Shown here piece by piece: positions 54,601 to 64,000 of a stretch of DNA of 64,000 bases. Both the position numbers and the translations under genes were made by a program. Under the pieces are notes generated by a model. It searched no databases. It saw nothing but the letters and a program-made list of their open reading frames with translations, and was not told the DNA's origin. Source of the DNA: Schistosoma mansoni (Eukaryota; Platyhelminthes; Trematoda; Strigeidida; Schistosomatidae); assembly GCF_000237925.1 (NCBI RefSeq), contig NC_031499.1, forward strand, positions 2,609,316 through 2,673,315. Reading direction: 5' to 3'. The stretch's first letter is position 1. The number at the start of each line of letters is the position of its first letter.

Positions 54601-54717
54601 ACATAATGTAACAGACAATAAAGCGTATTATGATAATACAAATTAGAAAATTCATTTGTATCATAAGTCAAGCTTTGTTGAAAAATTGTGGTTCGTGTTT
54701 TTATAAATTTCATAAAC
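54601..54717. other. AT-rich spacer
   Basis: Nothing recognised. Confidence 0.35.
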
Positions 54718-54725
54718 ATACTGTA

Positions 54726-55001
54726 GCGAGACTATAATTTATAGAAGAAACAATCAGATTTAAGAAAACAGGTAATGAATTTTGGCACGAAATTCATTTA
54801 TCCATTTGGCTAAATAGCGTTTTGGCATTTTAGCTGATACCATTTCGTGATGGATATCCTATTCTATTTCTTAACCATAACTATCGACTGTAAATTGCAA
54901 ACCTAATTCCTCATACTGGTTTACCAATCTCATTTAGCCCTAGTAAGTAGCGTATACTTTCAAGGTTACTAAGGCGTCACTTAAAGGTCATAGTCTCACC
55001 A
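54726..55001. mobile_element. Merlin-like MITE candidate
   Basis: Left end GCGAGACTATAATTTAT matches the Merlin terminal repeat at 15251; right end (complement GGTGAGACTATGACC) matches partly. Flanked by ATACTGTA and ATACTGTT (8 bp, one difference). 276 bp, no coding. Confidence 0.5.
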
Positions 55002-55009
55002 ATACTGTT

Positions 55010-55734
55010 ATTCACAATGATTTGAATGAAGTCCCATTGTAAACAATGAAAGTCCCATCCACTTGTGTCCCAAAATTAATCTGCTCACCAAGAAACAGCT
55101 TCATCGAGCTCTTAACCTTATAACTTAGTCACTGAGTGAATGAGTACCACCATTCATGGTTGGAAAAGGGTATGACAAAAACAATATTCAGCTCCACTCT
55201 ATCGTACATAGTTGACGGTCGATTAACAGATAAAATCAGATCATTCACAGTAATTTATCTTACATCTACCAATTTTAACTATAGTTTATGGTCTCGTCTC
55301 TTAAATACAGTTAAAGTCATATGGATTCAAGATGACAATTCATGTTTGTAGTGATATGAAGACAGAATAAGGCTTAACAAACGATTTTACTAATTATTAT
55401 GAATATTCATATCGTTCACTTGTCACTATTCTTTTGTAGTCTTCACTGTCTTATTATTTAAACAGTTTTTATTACAGAATTTTAGTGGTTCTTGAATGAA
55501 TATTATGTCAAAGTCTATTTCTGCAAGTGCTTTCAATCTGCCTCCTATTATGGAGTATCCATTCAAGTTTTGGTTGTTCTAATAATAATTAGTAAACATA
55601 TCACTATACTATCAATTTGTTCATCTTATTATGTTTAGTTATGTAATCTGTTCCATTGTTATCGCTGACGCACAAACTGTCTTGATTGCAATGATATTAT
55701 CATAAATGTATTACTGTGTATGATAGACTAATCA
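55010..55734. other. AT-rich spacer
   Basis: Nothing recognised; the 71-codon frame at 55136 has no motif. Confidence 0.35.
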
Positions 55735-55925
55735 AGGTTTTCCTCAGTAATGCGCATTCACGATCTCTCATGAGAGACTCGAACCCAGGACCTTCGGTCC
55801 CATACTAGAACGAAACAACCGCCAAGTGCTTCCAGTTATTCGATGGTGGTCTAGTTTACATCTATCTATGAATTCAACTATTAAAAAAATTACTGCGATC
55901 TCCACAAACCCTCATTCTGATCACA
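55735..55925. repeat. S2 rearranged copy
   Basis: Short minus-strand piece (CTCAGTAATGCGCATTC, B-box) fused to plus-strand ribozyme remnant (GAACGAAACAACC) and 3' end. Confidence 0.65.
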
Positions 55926-56114
55926 ATCAAAATGTTACCGAAGACAATATTATTTGTTTATATTTATTATTTTAATAAAATTTCCATTAAATGAACTGGA
56001 TAATGTTTCATATAAGTTAATCATTTACTTACTTTATGAACATACATAATATGAAACGTCCATAAACAATAGCCACAAACAAGCTCCTCAATTATACAGT
56101 CGTTTCATTATAAC

Positions 56115-56275
56115 ATGTGGTTATTATTATCAGAAGGGGTTTTTTCTGGAGATTTAGTATTTTTCATAGTTGGAAGCGTGAGTCAATTGACGAAACGGCC
56201 GTCCAGTGCTTCCAGGTTTTCCCTGGTGGTCTAGCTTCAATTGACTCACGCTTTCAACTATGAAAAATATGCGGT
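56115..56275 (-). repeat. S2 fold-back copy
   Basis: Third fold-back of the GAAAGCGTGAGTC subfamily; inner junction CAATTGACGAAACGG. Flanks ACATGTGGTTA and ATATGCGGTCA may be a decayed TSD. Confidence 0.75.
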
Positions 56276-56284
56276 CAACCAAAT

Positions 56285-56765
56285 ATGTCCCTGTTCACAT
56301 CTTACCAAATATCTATATATTAAGTAGCTAGATTATATATAATTATATTTCTATTATTATAAGATATCATTTGACCTATTGGCTACTATTATACGATTTA
56401 CTATTCTGAAGTTATTCCCAATCTGTTGATTATATTCTCACCCCTACGGCCATTTTCGGTTCGATCTTGTATAATTATTTTCATTATATGGTATAATGAG
56501 GTCTGATCTGCATGTTTATGAACCGTGTATGTCTGAAATATATGACTCATAAAGCGGAGACTGATATTTGTACTAGCATGAGCCGGCCGGGTTAGACAAA
56601 GAGTTACCTTACAATAGAACAATGATAATTCAGAGTAGATTCAATGCTGCTTGTGCTTGTTGACGCGTCATTAGTTTAGTACGGAGACAAAGCTACATAG
56701 GTCGGTGTTCTAACTGGCGGTTTTGTTACGTGATAATTGTTGTGTCACAGAACACAACATATATG
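56285..56765 (+). repeat. LTR fossil, type A, old
   Basis: Shares the GATATCATTTGACCTATTGG block and the later promoter region with 42269-42786; ends near GAACACAACA. Left end eroded. Confidence 0.6.
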
Positions 56766-57289
56766 GTGCTGTTCTGTTAGTCATTGAAATCAACAAGATT
56801 CTATAAATGATGATTATTTTATTAGGTGAATGATAAGCTGACGTGCTATAACAGTATACTGAACAACCCTCTTCATACAAGAACTACGATATCACTACAT
56901 ATGTGAAATAAGATAAAATTCTAAAATCATACAGTATAAACCATCATTCATAATAATACAGTTGAAAATCTCTGTGAGTAGGTACAGAATATCGGACATT
57001 CAGTTCGTGGAATAAACCCAGACACATAAACCAAGTACAGTAAGATGACTGTAATTAAATTTTAAGAACCTAATCATAATTTTTAATCATTGCTTCAATG
57101 GTTAATATTTAAATAAAAAGATAAATTTGTTGCGTAATAGTTATTCTTTTGTCTCATCTTACTTTGTTTATATCCAGATTAATTTCTAATTTATGATTCT
57201 AATTTTGTTCTATCAAAGTCTTTTTATGAATTCGATTTATACAACCAGATATTTAAGATATAGAAATCAAAGAAGATTATAAAATTTCT
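56766..57289. other. AT-rich spacer
   Basis: Nothing recognised. Confidence 0.35.
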
Positions 57290-57800
57290 ATGGTTTAAAT
57301 TGTGAAATAATCTTAGCTAGACCATTATTAAAACCTTAAACTACCAGATGGCAGTTTCATTTAAGTACGGTACTCCTCATCAGTGTTCATCAATGACTCG
57401 TAACGTTTGTTCTTGTGTAAATAAAGTTTACACTATCAAAGCTCTGCAACCTCCTCAAATGCCTCTTTCTTGATATTATGCACTCAATAGTGACTATTCT
57501 CAGAATGTAATTCGTGGAGTTCTGGTGAAAAGTCACGGCTAGTAGAGTTCATACATGTCGGTCGTGAGACAGTTATTTACTGCATGCAATGGAAGATGGT
57601 AGTTCACTATCATAAATTGACTAGAGTTAGATATTAATACCGTTACATCCGAGATAAGTGGTCTGAGAATAAATCGTTTTCGTGTGAGAACGAAGATCCT
57701 CATGTCTCTGAAGAGTCCCATATTTGGACGAAACGTCCATGCAATGCATCTATGTTTTCAGTGGTAGTCTAGGTAAGACCAGTTAAGGTTTTAAACCATA
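57290..57800. repeat. S2 old inverted pair
   Basis: 57290-57420 minus-strand 3' and ribozyme trace; 57470-57800 plus-strand 5' region, eroded head and ribozyme (CTGAAGAGTCCC ... GGACGAAACGTCC), 3' region. Confidence 0.6.
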
Positions 57801-57846
57801 AAAAAATGCATTCACAAAAAATATCGTTTTAAACATTGAGTAAGTT

Positions 57847-58015
57847 GTAAGCAAAAATGGATAGTGGCTAACAGTGGAATCTACGACGCGCGTTTCGTCC
57901 TATTTGGGGCTCGTCAGATGGATGTACTTGCATCTCACAGTTGATGTTCACTCTGGAACTCGAACCCAGTACCTTTCGCTTTAAATGCCATCGCGTTATC
58001 CACTCCGCTGTACAA
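57847..58015 (-). repeat. S1 copy, 5' part
   Basis: Minus-strand ribozyme, leader, B-box and part of the head. Confidence 0.75.
57879..57923 (-). ncRNA. Hammerhead ribozyme, S1 type, core intact
   Basis: ATCCAT, CTGACGA, GCCC-CAAATA-GGAC, GAAAC, GCGC, GTC, GTAGAT. Core intact; one mismatch each in stems I and II. Confidence 0.6.
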
Positions 58016-58079
58016 GTTACAAAATTGCAAATCAGATATATCATGGTTGCTGGCAATATGCAGCGAAAAGAATATACAT

Positions 58080-58260
58080 TATTTAGATGTCGATTTACTG
58101 CTAACATCTAACTTGCGACCACTCAATATTTATCATCTGTATCGACCAATAACTAGGGAACGGAAACTTGTTGAAATACATTGTGTTGAGAATTCTATAT
58201 TGTACCAAAAATATAATAATGAATAGAGCTAATAATAATAAATATAAAGATTATTGTCAA
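58080..58260 (+). repeat. R4 interspersed repeat
   Basis: Second full match to 39690-39860 (TTTAGATGTCGATTT, CTGCTAACATCTAACTTG, TTCTATATTGTACCAAAA). Confidence 0.65.
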
Positions 58261-59162
58261 GCTATAAATGAAGATAACATCTGATCCTGTGTAATACGAA
58301 GTTATTCATTTATCCTTAGGTAAAGAAAGTGAGAAAAATCTGCTTAGACTTATAATATGCTTAATACTAAGAATGATTCGCAATCAAAATCGATTTCTCT
58401 TGATGTTCTATTCTTTGAAATCGATTGTAGTTTGATATAAGAAAATCATACTCTTCAGTGATGATGTAGTCTACTTTTGACGTCAAAGCGAAAATATAAT
58501 TACTTATCAATAATTTCAAAAAAGATTGGGGGTAACATGGATCGTTAGTGTTAAAATAATAATAATAATCATCATCTATCCGTGGATATCCCGATGAGGT
58601 GAAAATTAGGATCTTTAAGCTTTCATAACTCTGTGTAAGACATGGCTTCAAATGAAGTAAATAAATGGTCAAATAAAACTAATTAAAGTTTAACAAGGCA
58701 GACTATTCAGTTTAATCAAAATAAAAAAAGGTTCGACTATGTCGATGTCATGTTAAGCTTTTTGATCAAGGTAATCTTGTTTTAGACATTGGTTTGTGTA
58801 TTTGCGTGTATGATGGTCGTTATGAAAATATGTAATTTATTTATTATTTAGGAGTGCTGAAATTTGAGCGTATGTGTGTATTTTGTGGGAACTGTGTAGA
58901 ATTAAATATGGTCGTGTTGATAAACAGTCTAAGTTCGATGAATAGTAAGGCTTTCTACTTTTATTGTGGGCGGAACTATTTACCATTTATTATGTAATTT
59001 TTCTTTTATTTTATCGTTTATTGAGATGATGATTTAGGATGCAGAGCCAAAGAAACGTTTATACTGAATGGATGAACAGAGATTAAATATATGTACCAAT
59101 TTTAATGTGTTGAATTACGATATATGGTGTGACTTAGATCACCATTTTAATTTCTCTTTACT
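58261..59162. other. AT-rich spacer
   Basis: Nothing recognised. The 101-codon minus frame at 58367-58672 has a YYYY run and no motif; not called. Confidence 0.35.
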
Positions 59163-59175
59163 AAACAATCTGAGG

Positions 59176-59911
59176 CTGCTGTACGGAGCTGAAACGCGTG
59201 ACTATCGTAACCAAGGGTTGGAGACTCTAGGTGACATGGCTCAGAATCGATCACAATGGCGTAGGTGTATACACTCTTTATCTTCCCTTAAACCTTAAGA
59301 TTAAAATTTCTTCATAACTTTCTTCCTTCCTTTATTATATCCTTATATACAACCTATGTTTTATATACTACCACCACTAAATTAACTATTTCTATGAATC
59401 CGGTGTTCATCTTGTTGGGCTAACGAGATATGACAACTTGGACCGATGCATAGATGTGCCTGGTCCTATGTTGTGGCTGACTGACGAACTGAAACGTGAA
59501 GAACTAGTACATCCATCCTCAAGAAGGTACAAGTATTTATAAACAGTTGTTTACGCAAAATACTCAACATTCACTGACCGGATACTATCAACAACAGCGT
59601 TTTATAGGAGAGAACTAACCAGCTTCCAGCTGAAGGGAAAATTAGGAAAAGACGTTGGAAGTGGATCGGATATACATTAAGGAAATCACCAATGTGCATC
59701 ACGAGGCAATTGCTAACTTGGAATCCGAAAGGTATGTAAAAAATAGGAAGGCCAAAGAACACATTACGTCGGGAAATAAAAGCAGATATGAAAAGGATGA
59801 ATGTTAACTGTAAAGAACTGGTAAGAATTGCCCAGGACAGGGTTAGATTGAGAATGCTGATGGGTGGCCTATGCTCCTCCACGAGGAGTAACAGACGTAA
59901 GTAAGTAAGTA
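59176..59911 (+). mobile_element. RTE-type LINE 3' end with TSD and nested insertion
   Basis: Starts at the LYGAET motif and resumes after the insertion with RTSTSILKKVQVFINSC, then [19 protein letters not shown] and the usual tail to (GTAA)n. A 13-bp duplication AAACAATCTGAGG lies at 59163-59175 and 59912-59924. Several in-frame stops. Confidence 0.85.
59197..59488 (+). mobile_element. (CTGA)n-tailed element nested in the LINE
   Basis: CTGAAACG is duplicated at 59189-59196 and 59489-59496. The insert encodes RDYRNQGLETLGDMAQNRSQ and SLSSLKP before a stop, and ends GGCTGACTGACGAA. 5'-truncated relative of 27190-27617. Confidence 0.8.
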
Positions 59912-59924
59912 AAACAATCTGAGG

Positions 59925-60504
59925 ACGTAAGTTCAAGATGTTCATCTTCTTTTTGAAGATAAATTTTAATGTATTCTGAGAGAATGTTTACCAATTTTAA
60001 GAAAAAATAACTTATTATTCACATTAATGATCCAGATGAATAGTCTGATGAGTCCTGGCAAAAATAACCAACTCATATGAGACATAAAAAGAAAAAAACC
60101 AACAATTGGCAACAATCCAAAATATCAAATATTCCATGACAACTTCATTTGTTTGTTTACTTAATGTCCTTTTCAATAAAGAAAAAAAATTGTTTGTTTA
60201 CACACTTGTATAGAAGCCAAAAAAAAGCATAATAGAGTTAAAATACTTAATGTTTATTCTTTATTGTATGTAAAGTTAAAACATTAATGGATTTCCGCTA
60301 AAGCTTTTTATCTTGTTCTAAATTATTAACTAAGTTGAATAAGTCAAATTAGATCATTATAGTCAACTTTAAGATAAAGTTAGGCAATGAACTATCTTTA
60401 TTTCAAGTAATTTATATCTAACAATCTAATGTATAATTGATTAGTTAGGTAAGACATCTTTTATATAAATAGTCCTTTTGTTATAAGTAAACTTGTTATG
60501 AATA
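59925..60504. other. AT-rich spacer
   Basis: Nothing recognised. Confidence 0.35.
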
Positions 60505-60915
60505 TGAGAAGGGGTTTTGTGGATATTATAGTAATTTTATTAGTTGAAATCATGAATCGATTGAAGTTAGACTACCATGGAAAAACTTGAAGCACTGGAT
60601 GGCCGTTTCGCTCTAATGTAGGACTCCTCAGCAGTGAGCATCCACGATCCCGACTCACGGGATTCGAACTCAGGACATATCAGTATCACGCGCTAGTGCC
60701 TAACCTCTAGACCACTGAGCCGGCATGCAACGGTGTGAATGTCTAGCTTGAATCGATCCACGAATTTGAGCGACCGTCCACCATTGTCTTCAGTGAGTTA
60801 CTATCTCACAACAAGGATTGTGGATGCTCACAATAGGACAAAACGGCCGTCCAGTACTTCCAGGGTTTCCATGGTTTTCTAGCTTTAATTGATTCATGAT
60901 CTCAATTATTAAAAC
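60505..60915 (-). repeat. S2 copy with inverted right end
   Basis: Minus-strand unit from 3' tail (AGAAGGGGTTTTGTGG) through ribozyme, B-box, A-box and leader to about 60815, then a plus-strand ribozyme half and 3' region. Confidence 0.8.
60592..60637 (-). ncRNA. Hammerhead ribozyme, S2 type, core intact
   Basis: TCACTG, CTGAGGA, GTCC-TACATTA-GAGC, GAAAC, GGCC, ATC, CAGTGC. AUC triplet is allowed; stem I five pairs; stem II weakened. Confidence 0.6.
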
Positions 60916-61009
60916 TTGTCATTGTATAGAAAATAATTGTGATAATGAACATGTTCATTACAATATTCGATTAGTTTACATAAGATTTTGTAGGAAAATA
61001 AGTAATAAT

Positions 61010-61200
61010 TTAGTATTATAAGCAAAGATGGATTTTGTCTAGCAGTGGAATCCAAGACGCGCGTTTCGTCCTATTTCGAACTCGTCAGCTGGATGTACAT
61101 GTATTTCAGTGTTGATGTTCCCCCTGGGACTCGAACCCAGTAACATTCGCTTCAAACGCTATCTAGTTATTCATCTTTGCTTACAATGCTTGTGACTAAT
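61010..61200 (-). repeat. S1 copy, 5' part
   Basis: Minus-strand ribozyme, leader, B-box (GGGACTCGAACCC complement); then a short plus-strand ATCTTTGCTTACAATGCTTG. Confidence 0.8.
61050..61094 (-). ncRNA. Hammerhead ribozyme, S1 type, best preserved
   Basis: ATCCAG, CTGACGA, GTTC-GAAATA-GGAC, GAAAC, GCGC, GTC, TTGGAT. All core bases; six stem I pairs (one G-U); four stem II pairs (one U-G). Matches the published Sm-alpha ribozyme layout. Confidence 0.8.
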
Positions 61201-61759
61201 AGTTAAAATAATAAACTCTTATTTTGTTGTTAGAATGGCTCCGAAAAGCACGATGCAGCCTTCAGAAGCTCTAAAGGAGCCGAAGAGATTCTGTCCAATC
61301 AGAACATGAAACAGTTTCCTGGAATATTAACGTGGTCTGCTAAGATTGAACAATTGTCTTACTTGGCTCTTTGAGGTTTAGCTGAATTTATCACCAATGC
61401 TAATAACTATGAATACCCATGCTTTTCCGTACATTTTTGATTCTTACCCAATAATCACTTACCCCGCTTTTTCAGTCTTTTGATTTTGCGGCTATGAGGT
61501 TTTACACTTTTGAATCCCATTAGTTGTATACCGTATTCAGCTTCAGTCTAGTAGAGGACATTTATCAATACATTTCTTAGTAATCCATTTGGGTTTTTTG
61601 ACAAGTTGCGTTTACTGTCGACTACATGTAATAGCCTAACCCCTAACTCTATTTCTTGAATATTATGGATATGCAAATGTATGTAAACCTTATGTTTATT
61701 TATCAATGCTTGTCAAGTAATATCTTAAAAATCCAATCTGGGTCCGGCACAGACAAATG
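61201..61759. other. AT-rich spacer
   Basis: A short frame MAPKSTMQPSEALKEPKRF at 61234 is too short to call; nothing else recognised. Confidence 0.3.
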
Positions 61760-62035
61760 TCTTCCTCAAACAATGGATGAATGGTCGCGCATTTATCCAT
61801 AGATCGATGGAAGTTACATATTAATACCGTTCTATGCCGGCCTAATGGTCTAGAGGTTAAGCTTTCACAAGAGAGTCTGAAGGTCCTGGGTTCGAATCCC
61901 GAGTGAGTTATCGTGGATGTGCACTGCTAAGGAGTCCCGCACTAGGACGGAACGGACATCTAGTGCTCCTAGGTCTTTAATGATGGTTTAGCTTACATCG
62001 ACTCGTGAATTCAACTGTCAAAATTACTTATTCAA
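61760..62035 (+). repeat. S2 copy
   Basis: A-box (CCGGCCTAATGGTCTAGAGG), B-box (GGGTTCGAATCCC), ribozyme with CTAAGGA and GGAAC (inactive), 3' region. Confidence 0.75.
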
Positions 62036-62772
62036 TATGTCAATTTTCACTTTAACAACAAACAACATTTTATCGTATAAACGCAGGTTGAACCCTCTCG
62101 TTAAAGTAGCCTGATTTAATGACACAATTTTTTATCAGCTGTTCGTAGTTTATGAATATTTCAGCCTAAGTTCACTTGTGCCAGACAGTACTTTGTTTTC
62201 TAACAAGTCAGTGAAGTGTTCACATGTAAGTGTTCTTCTGAAAAGTAAGTCACTAAACATCATAGTCAATTAGCTATAAATACAAAGAAACTAAACATAA
62301 AAGACCTTATTAGGGAATAAATCTAAAACACTTATCACTAGATGTCTTATCAATAAGAATTGACCATTACAGTTCCACTAACTAGGTATAGTTGTATCAT
62401 GACTAGATTCACACAATTTTTCAATAAAACATTGATATAACTGAAAAAAACGATAAACCAATACGGTGAATACAGAAAATTTACACCATCAAATCAATAA
62501 TACTCAACAGTGTTTAGAGGTAGCATTTTAAAAAAATCTATAAAGGAATGGACAAGTAGCAAAACGATATCGGAAATCAATAGTCATCAAATGTAACTAA
62601 GAAATTTCACATAGATAGCTTGTAATATATGCCAGTAGTTTGTAATTTTAAGACAACTGGATTTGTGTAGAATCCCCCTTTTAACCTGCTGATTTAGAAA
62701 AATATGATGCTTTTAAAACTCATTTGCTACATTTATTTCCGAAAAAGTAACTGGTAACTGGTTTTCTATCAC
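62036..62772. other. AT-rich spacer
   Basis: Nothing recognised over about 730 bp. Confidence 0.35.
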
Positions 62773-63184
62773 AATTGATTAATCACTGAGTGTTGATGAA
62801 TGTCATGCGTGTCAAGTCCGTCTTAGTGCTGATTGAATGCTATCGATCAAGTTGCAATGTTGCCACTAGTCTAGGTGGCTCGACACTGTGTGAACTATGT
62901 TCAGATAAGATGGTGGTTGGAGGTGGTCAAAAGAAAACCCTGGACTCGGGTTTCGTACTACTTGACACTCGTCAGCAAGGTGTACCTGTAATCTTGAGGG
63001 AACTGGTGCTCCCTGACCCCGTGTCACTCAGCTTCACAGTCAGAGACGTTACCATTGAGCTATTCGAGCCGCGACCGACCTCCTGTAGGACTGACATGTA
63101 ATTACAATTGATTGATCACTCGGTGGTGATCAATGTCTTGAGTGTCAAGTCCTTCTTAGTACTGATAGAATGCTATCTATCTAA
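62773..63184 (-). repeat. S3 hammerhead element, copy 3
   Basis: GATTAATCAC (62777) and GATTGATCAC (63110) start partial direct repeats 333 bp apart. Minus strand has A-box TAGCTCAATGGTAAC near 63050; B-box is deleted near 63015. The open frame here is a by-product. Confidence 0.8.
62937..62981 (-). ncRNA. Hammerhead ribozyme, S3 type, core intact
   Basis: ACCTTG, CTGACGA, GTGT-CAAGTA-GTAC, GAAAC, CCGA, GTC, CAGGGT. Core and stem I intact; stem II relies on two wobble pairs. Confidence 0.7.
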
Positions 63185-63718
63185 ATGTAGTTGATATAGT
63201 GTAGTGTATAGTACCACTACAACAATTTAGAACGGATTGAATCTATTCCGTAGTTTATGGTTTCTTTGATAAGGTGACCGTTTTGGATTCTAATGAGTCA
63301 AAGAAAAATATTCATCTTACTAAATTTAAAGATTGCTAACATAATAATAACCAGGTTATAATGTAAATCTGTTATAATACTTTGTAACATGATTATGTAT
63401 GTGCTGTTAACAAATGGTTTAACAGTTCTGATAACAGTAAATTATTGTACCAACTAAATGTCACATCAGCTAATGGAAATTCAATTATTATGTTCTGTAT
63501 ATTTCTCTGAATAGGACAATTGTACTAACTATCTATGAGTAAAGAAAATGTTATGAACCCCCCTCCTCATTATAAAAACCATGATTATTAGAAAATGACC
63601 CAGATAAACAACCTGTTTAATCTATTTTTATTGATATATGTTATATGCTATTACATTTAATAGAATCCTACCTATTTCTTGGATAAACTATTATGTAATG
63701 CAATTCAAATTGCATTAA
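63185..63718. other. AT-rich spacer
   Basis: Nothing recognised. Confidence 0.35.
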
Positions 63719-63732
63719 CAGTCATGAATAAC

Positions 63733-63868
63733 TTTATATAGTTGAAATCATTGGTCAATTGAAGCTAGACAACCATGGAAAACCTGGAAACACTTGACGT
63801 CCGTTTCGTCTTATTGTGGGACTCCTCAGCAATGCGCATCCAGGATCCCGCCTTGCGAGTTTCGGACT
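63733..63868 (-). repeat. S2 copy, 5'-truncated, with 14-bp TSD
   Basis: CAGTCATGAATAAC (63719-63732) and CAGTCATTAATAAC (63869-63882) flank it. Minus strand: B-box remnant, ribozyme, 3' region. Confidence 0.85.
63790..63835 (-). ncRNA. Hammerhead ribozyme, S2 type, core intact
   Basis: GCATTG, CTGAGGA, GTCC-CACAATA-AGAC, GAAAC, GGAC, GTC, AAGTGT. Core intact; one stem II and one stem I mismatch. Confidence 0.65.
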
Positions 63869-64000
63869 CAGTCATTAATAACGTTTTTTTAAAGAAAATG
63901 TCTTCAAATACACATTCTCATCAATCTTACTTGACGACTAAATTATATCTAGTTCACTTAATTGCTAATTATAATAATGAATTGAACACTATAAAACAAT

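Noticed and set aside
58367-58672. 101-codon minus-strand ORF as an upstream GPCR exon
   Set aside because: No transmembrane pattern or GPCR motif; contains a Tyr run from an (AAT)n repeat.
1-64000. CRISPR array or prokaryotic operon features
   Set aside because: Repeats are dispersed retroelements without regular spacers; sequence is eukaryotic.

Overview
The window is AT-rich eukaryotic DNA that reads as non-coding schistosome (Schistosoma, blood fluke) genome. The main reason is dozens of copies of a repeat matching the known schistosome Sm-alpha satellite/SINE with its hammerhead ribozyme (core CTGACGAG...GGACGAAAC). RTE-type LINE tails ending in (TAAG)n, a Penelope-like reverse transcriptase piece and a Merlin DNA transposon fit the same source. 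The exact species cannot be told from sequence alone. A 200-base run of N (51674-51873) is an assembly gap.

Only one host gene is supported: the last coding exon of a class A (rhodopsin-like, peptide-type) G-protein-coupled receptor on the minus strand at 48119-48586. Its upstream intron continues to the right. Two short stretches near 38.2-38.6 kb could be exons but the evidence is weak. No bona fide tRNA, rRNA or CRISPR array was seen.

Nearly everything else is interspersed repeats. I use these working names. S1 is the Sm-alpha-like family: unit about 333 bp, tRNA-like head, hammerhead with stem I ATCCAG/CTGGAT. S2 is a very abundant second family: unit about 400 bp, tRNA-like head, hammerhead with core CTGAGGA...GAAAC and stem I GCACTG/CAGTGC. 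S3 is a third, rarer family: three copies, unit about 313-340 bp with partial direct repeats at its ends, and tRNA-like head plus hammerhead (stem I ACCTTG/CAGGGT) on the minus strand. All three place a tRNA-like A-box/B-box promoter directly upstream of a self-cleaving ribozyme. Many copies have target-site duplications (TSDs) of 9-16 bp, showing retrotransposition. Many are 5'-inverted, inverted dimers, tandem dimers or circularly permuted monomers.

Layout. 0-1.3 kb: Penelope-like fragment split by an RTE LINE. 1.9-12.8 kb: S1/S2 copies, LINE pieces, palindrome-ended repeats (RP family) and two solo LTRs. 15.2-16.0 kb: a Merlin transposon with both ends. 16-31 kb: dense S1/S2/S3, LTR and LINE pieces. 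31-43 kb: more of the same with longer unremarkable AT-rich spacers. 43.5-45.0 kb: a decayed Gypsy-type LTR element. 47.3-49 kb: a repeat-derived ORF and the GPCR exon, with an S2 ribozyme in sense orientation in its intron. 49-64 kb: more S1/S2, a Merlin-like MITE, two larger RTE LINE 3' ends (one with a nested insertion), and the third S3 copy.

The elements probably interact as autonomous and non-autonomous partners. RTE and Penelope-like enzymes are candidate suppliers of reverse transcriptase for the ribozyme-bearing, tRNA-headed families, but no 3'-tail match to a specific partner was seen.
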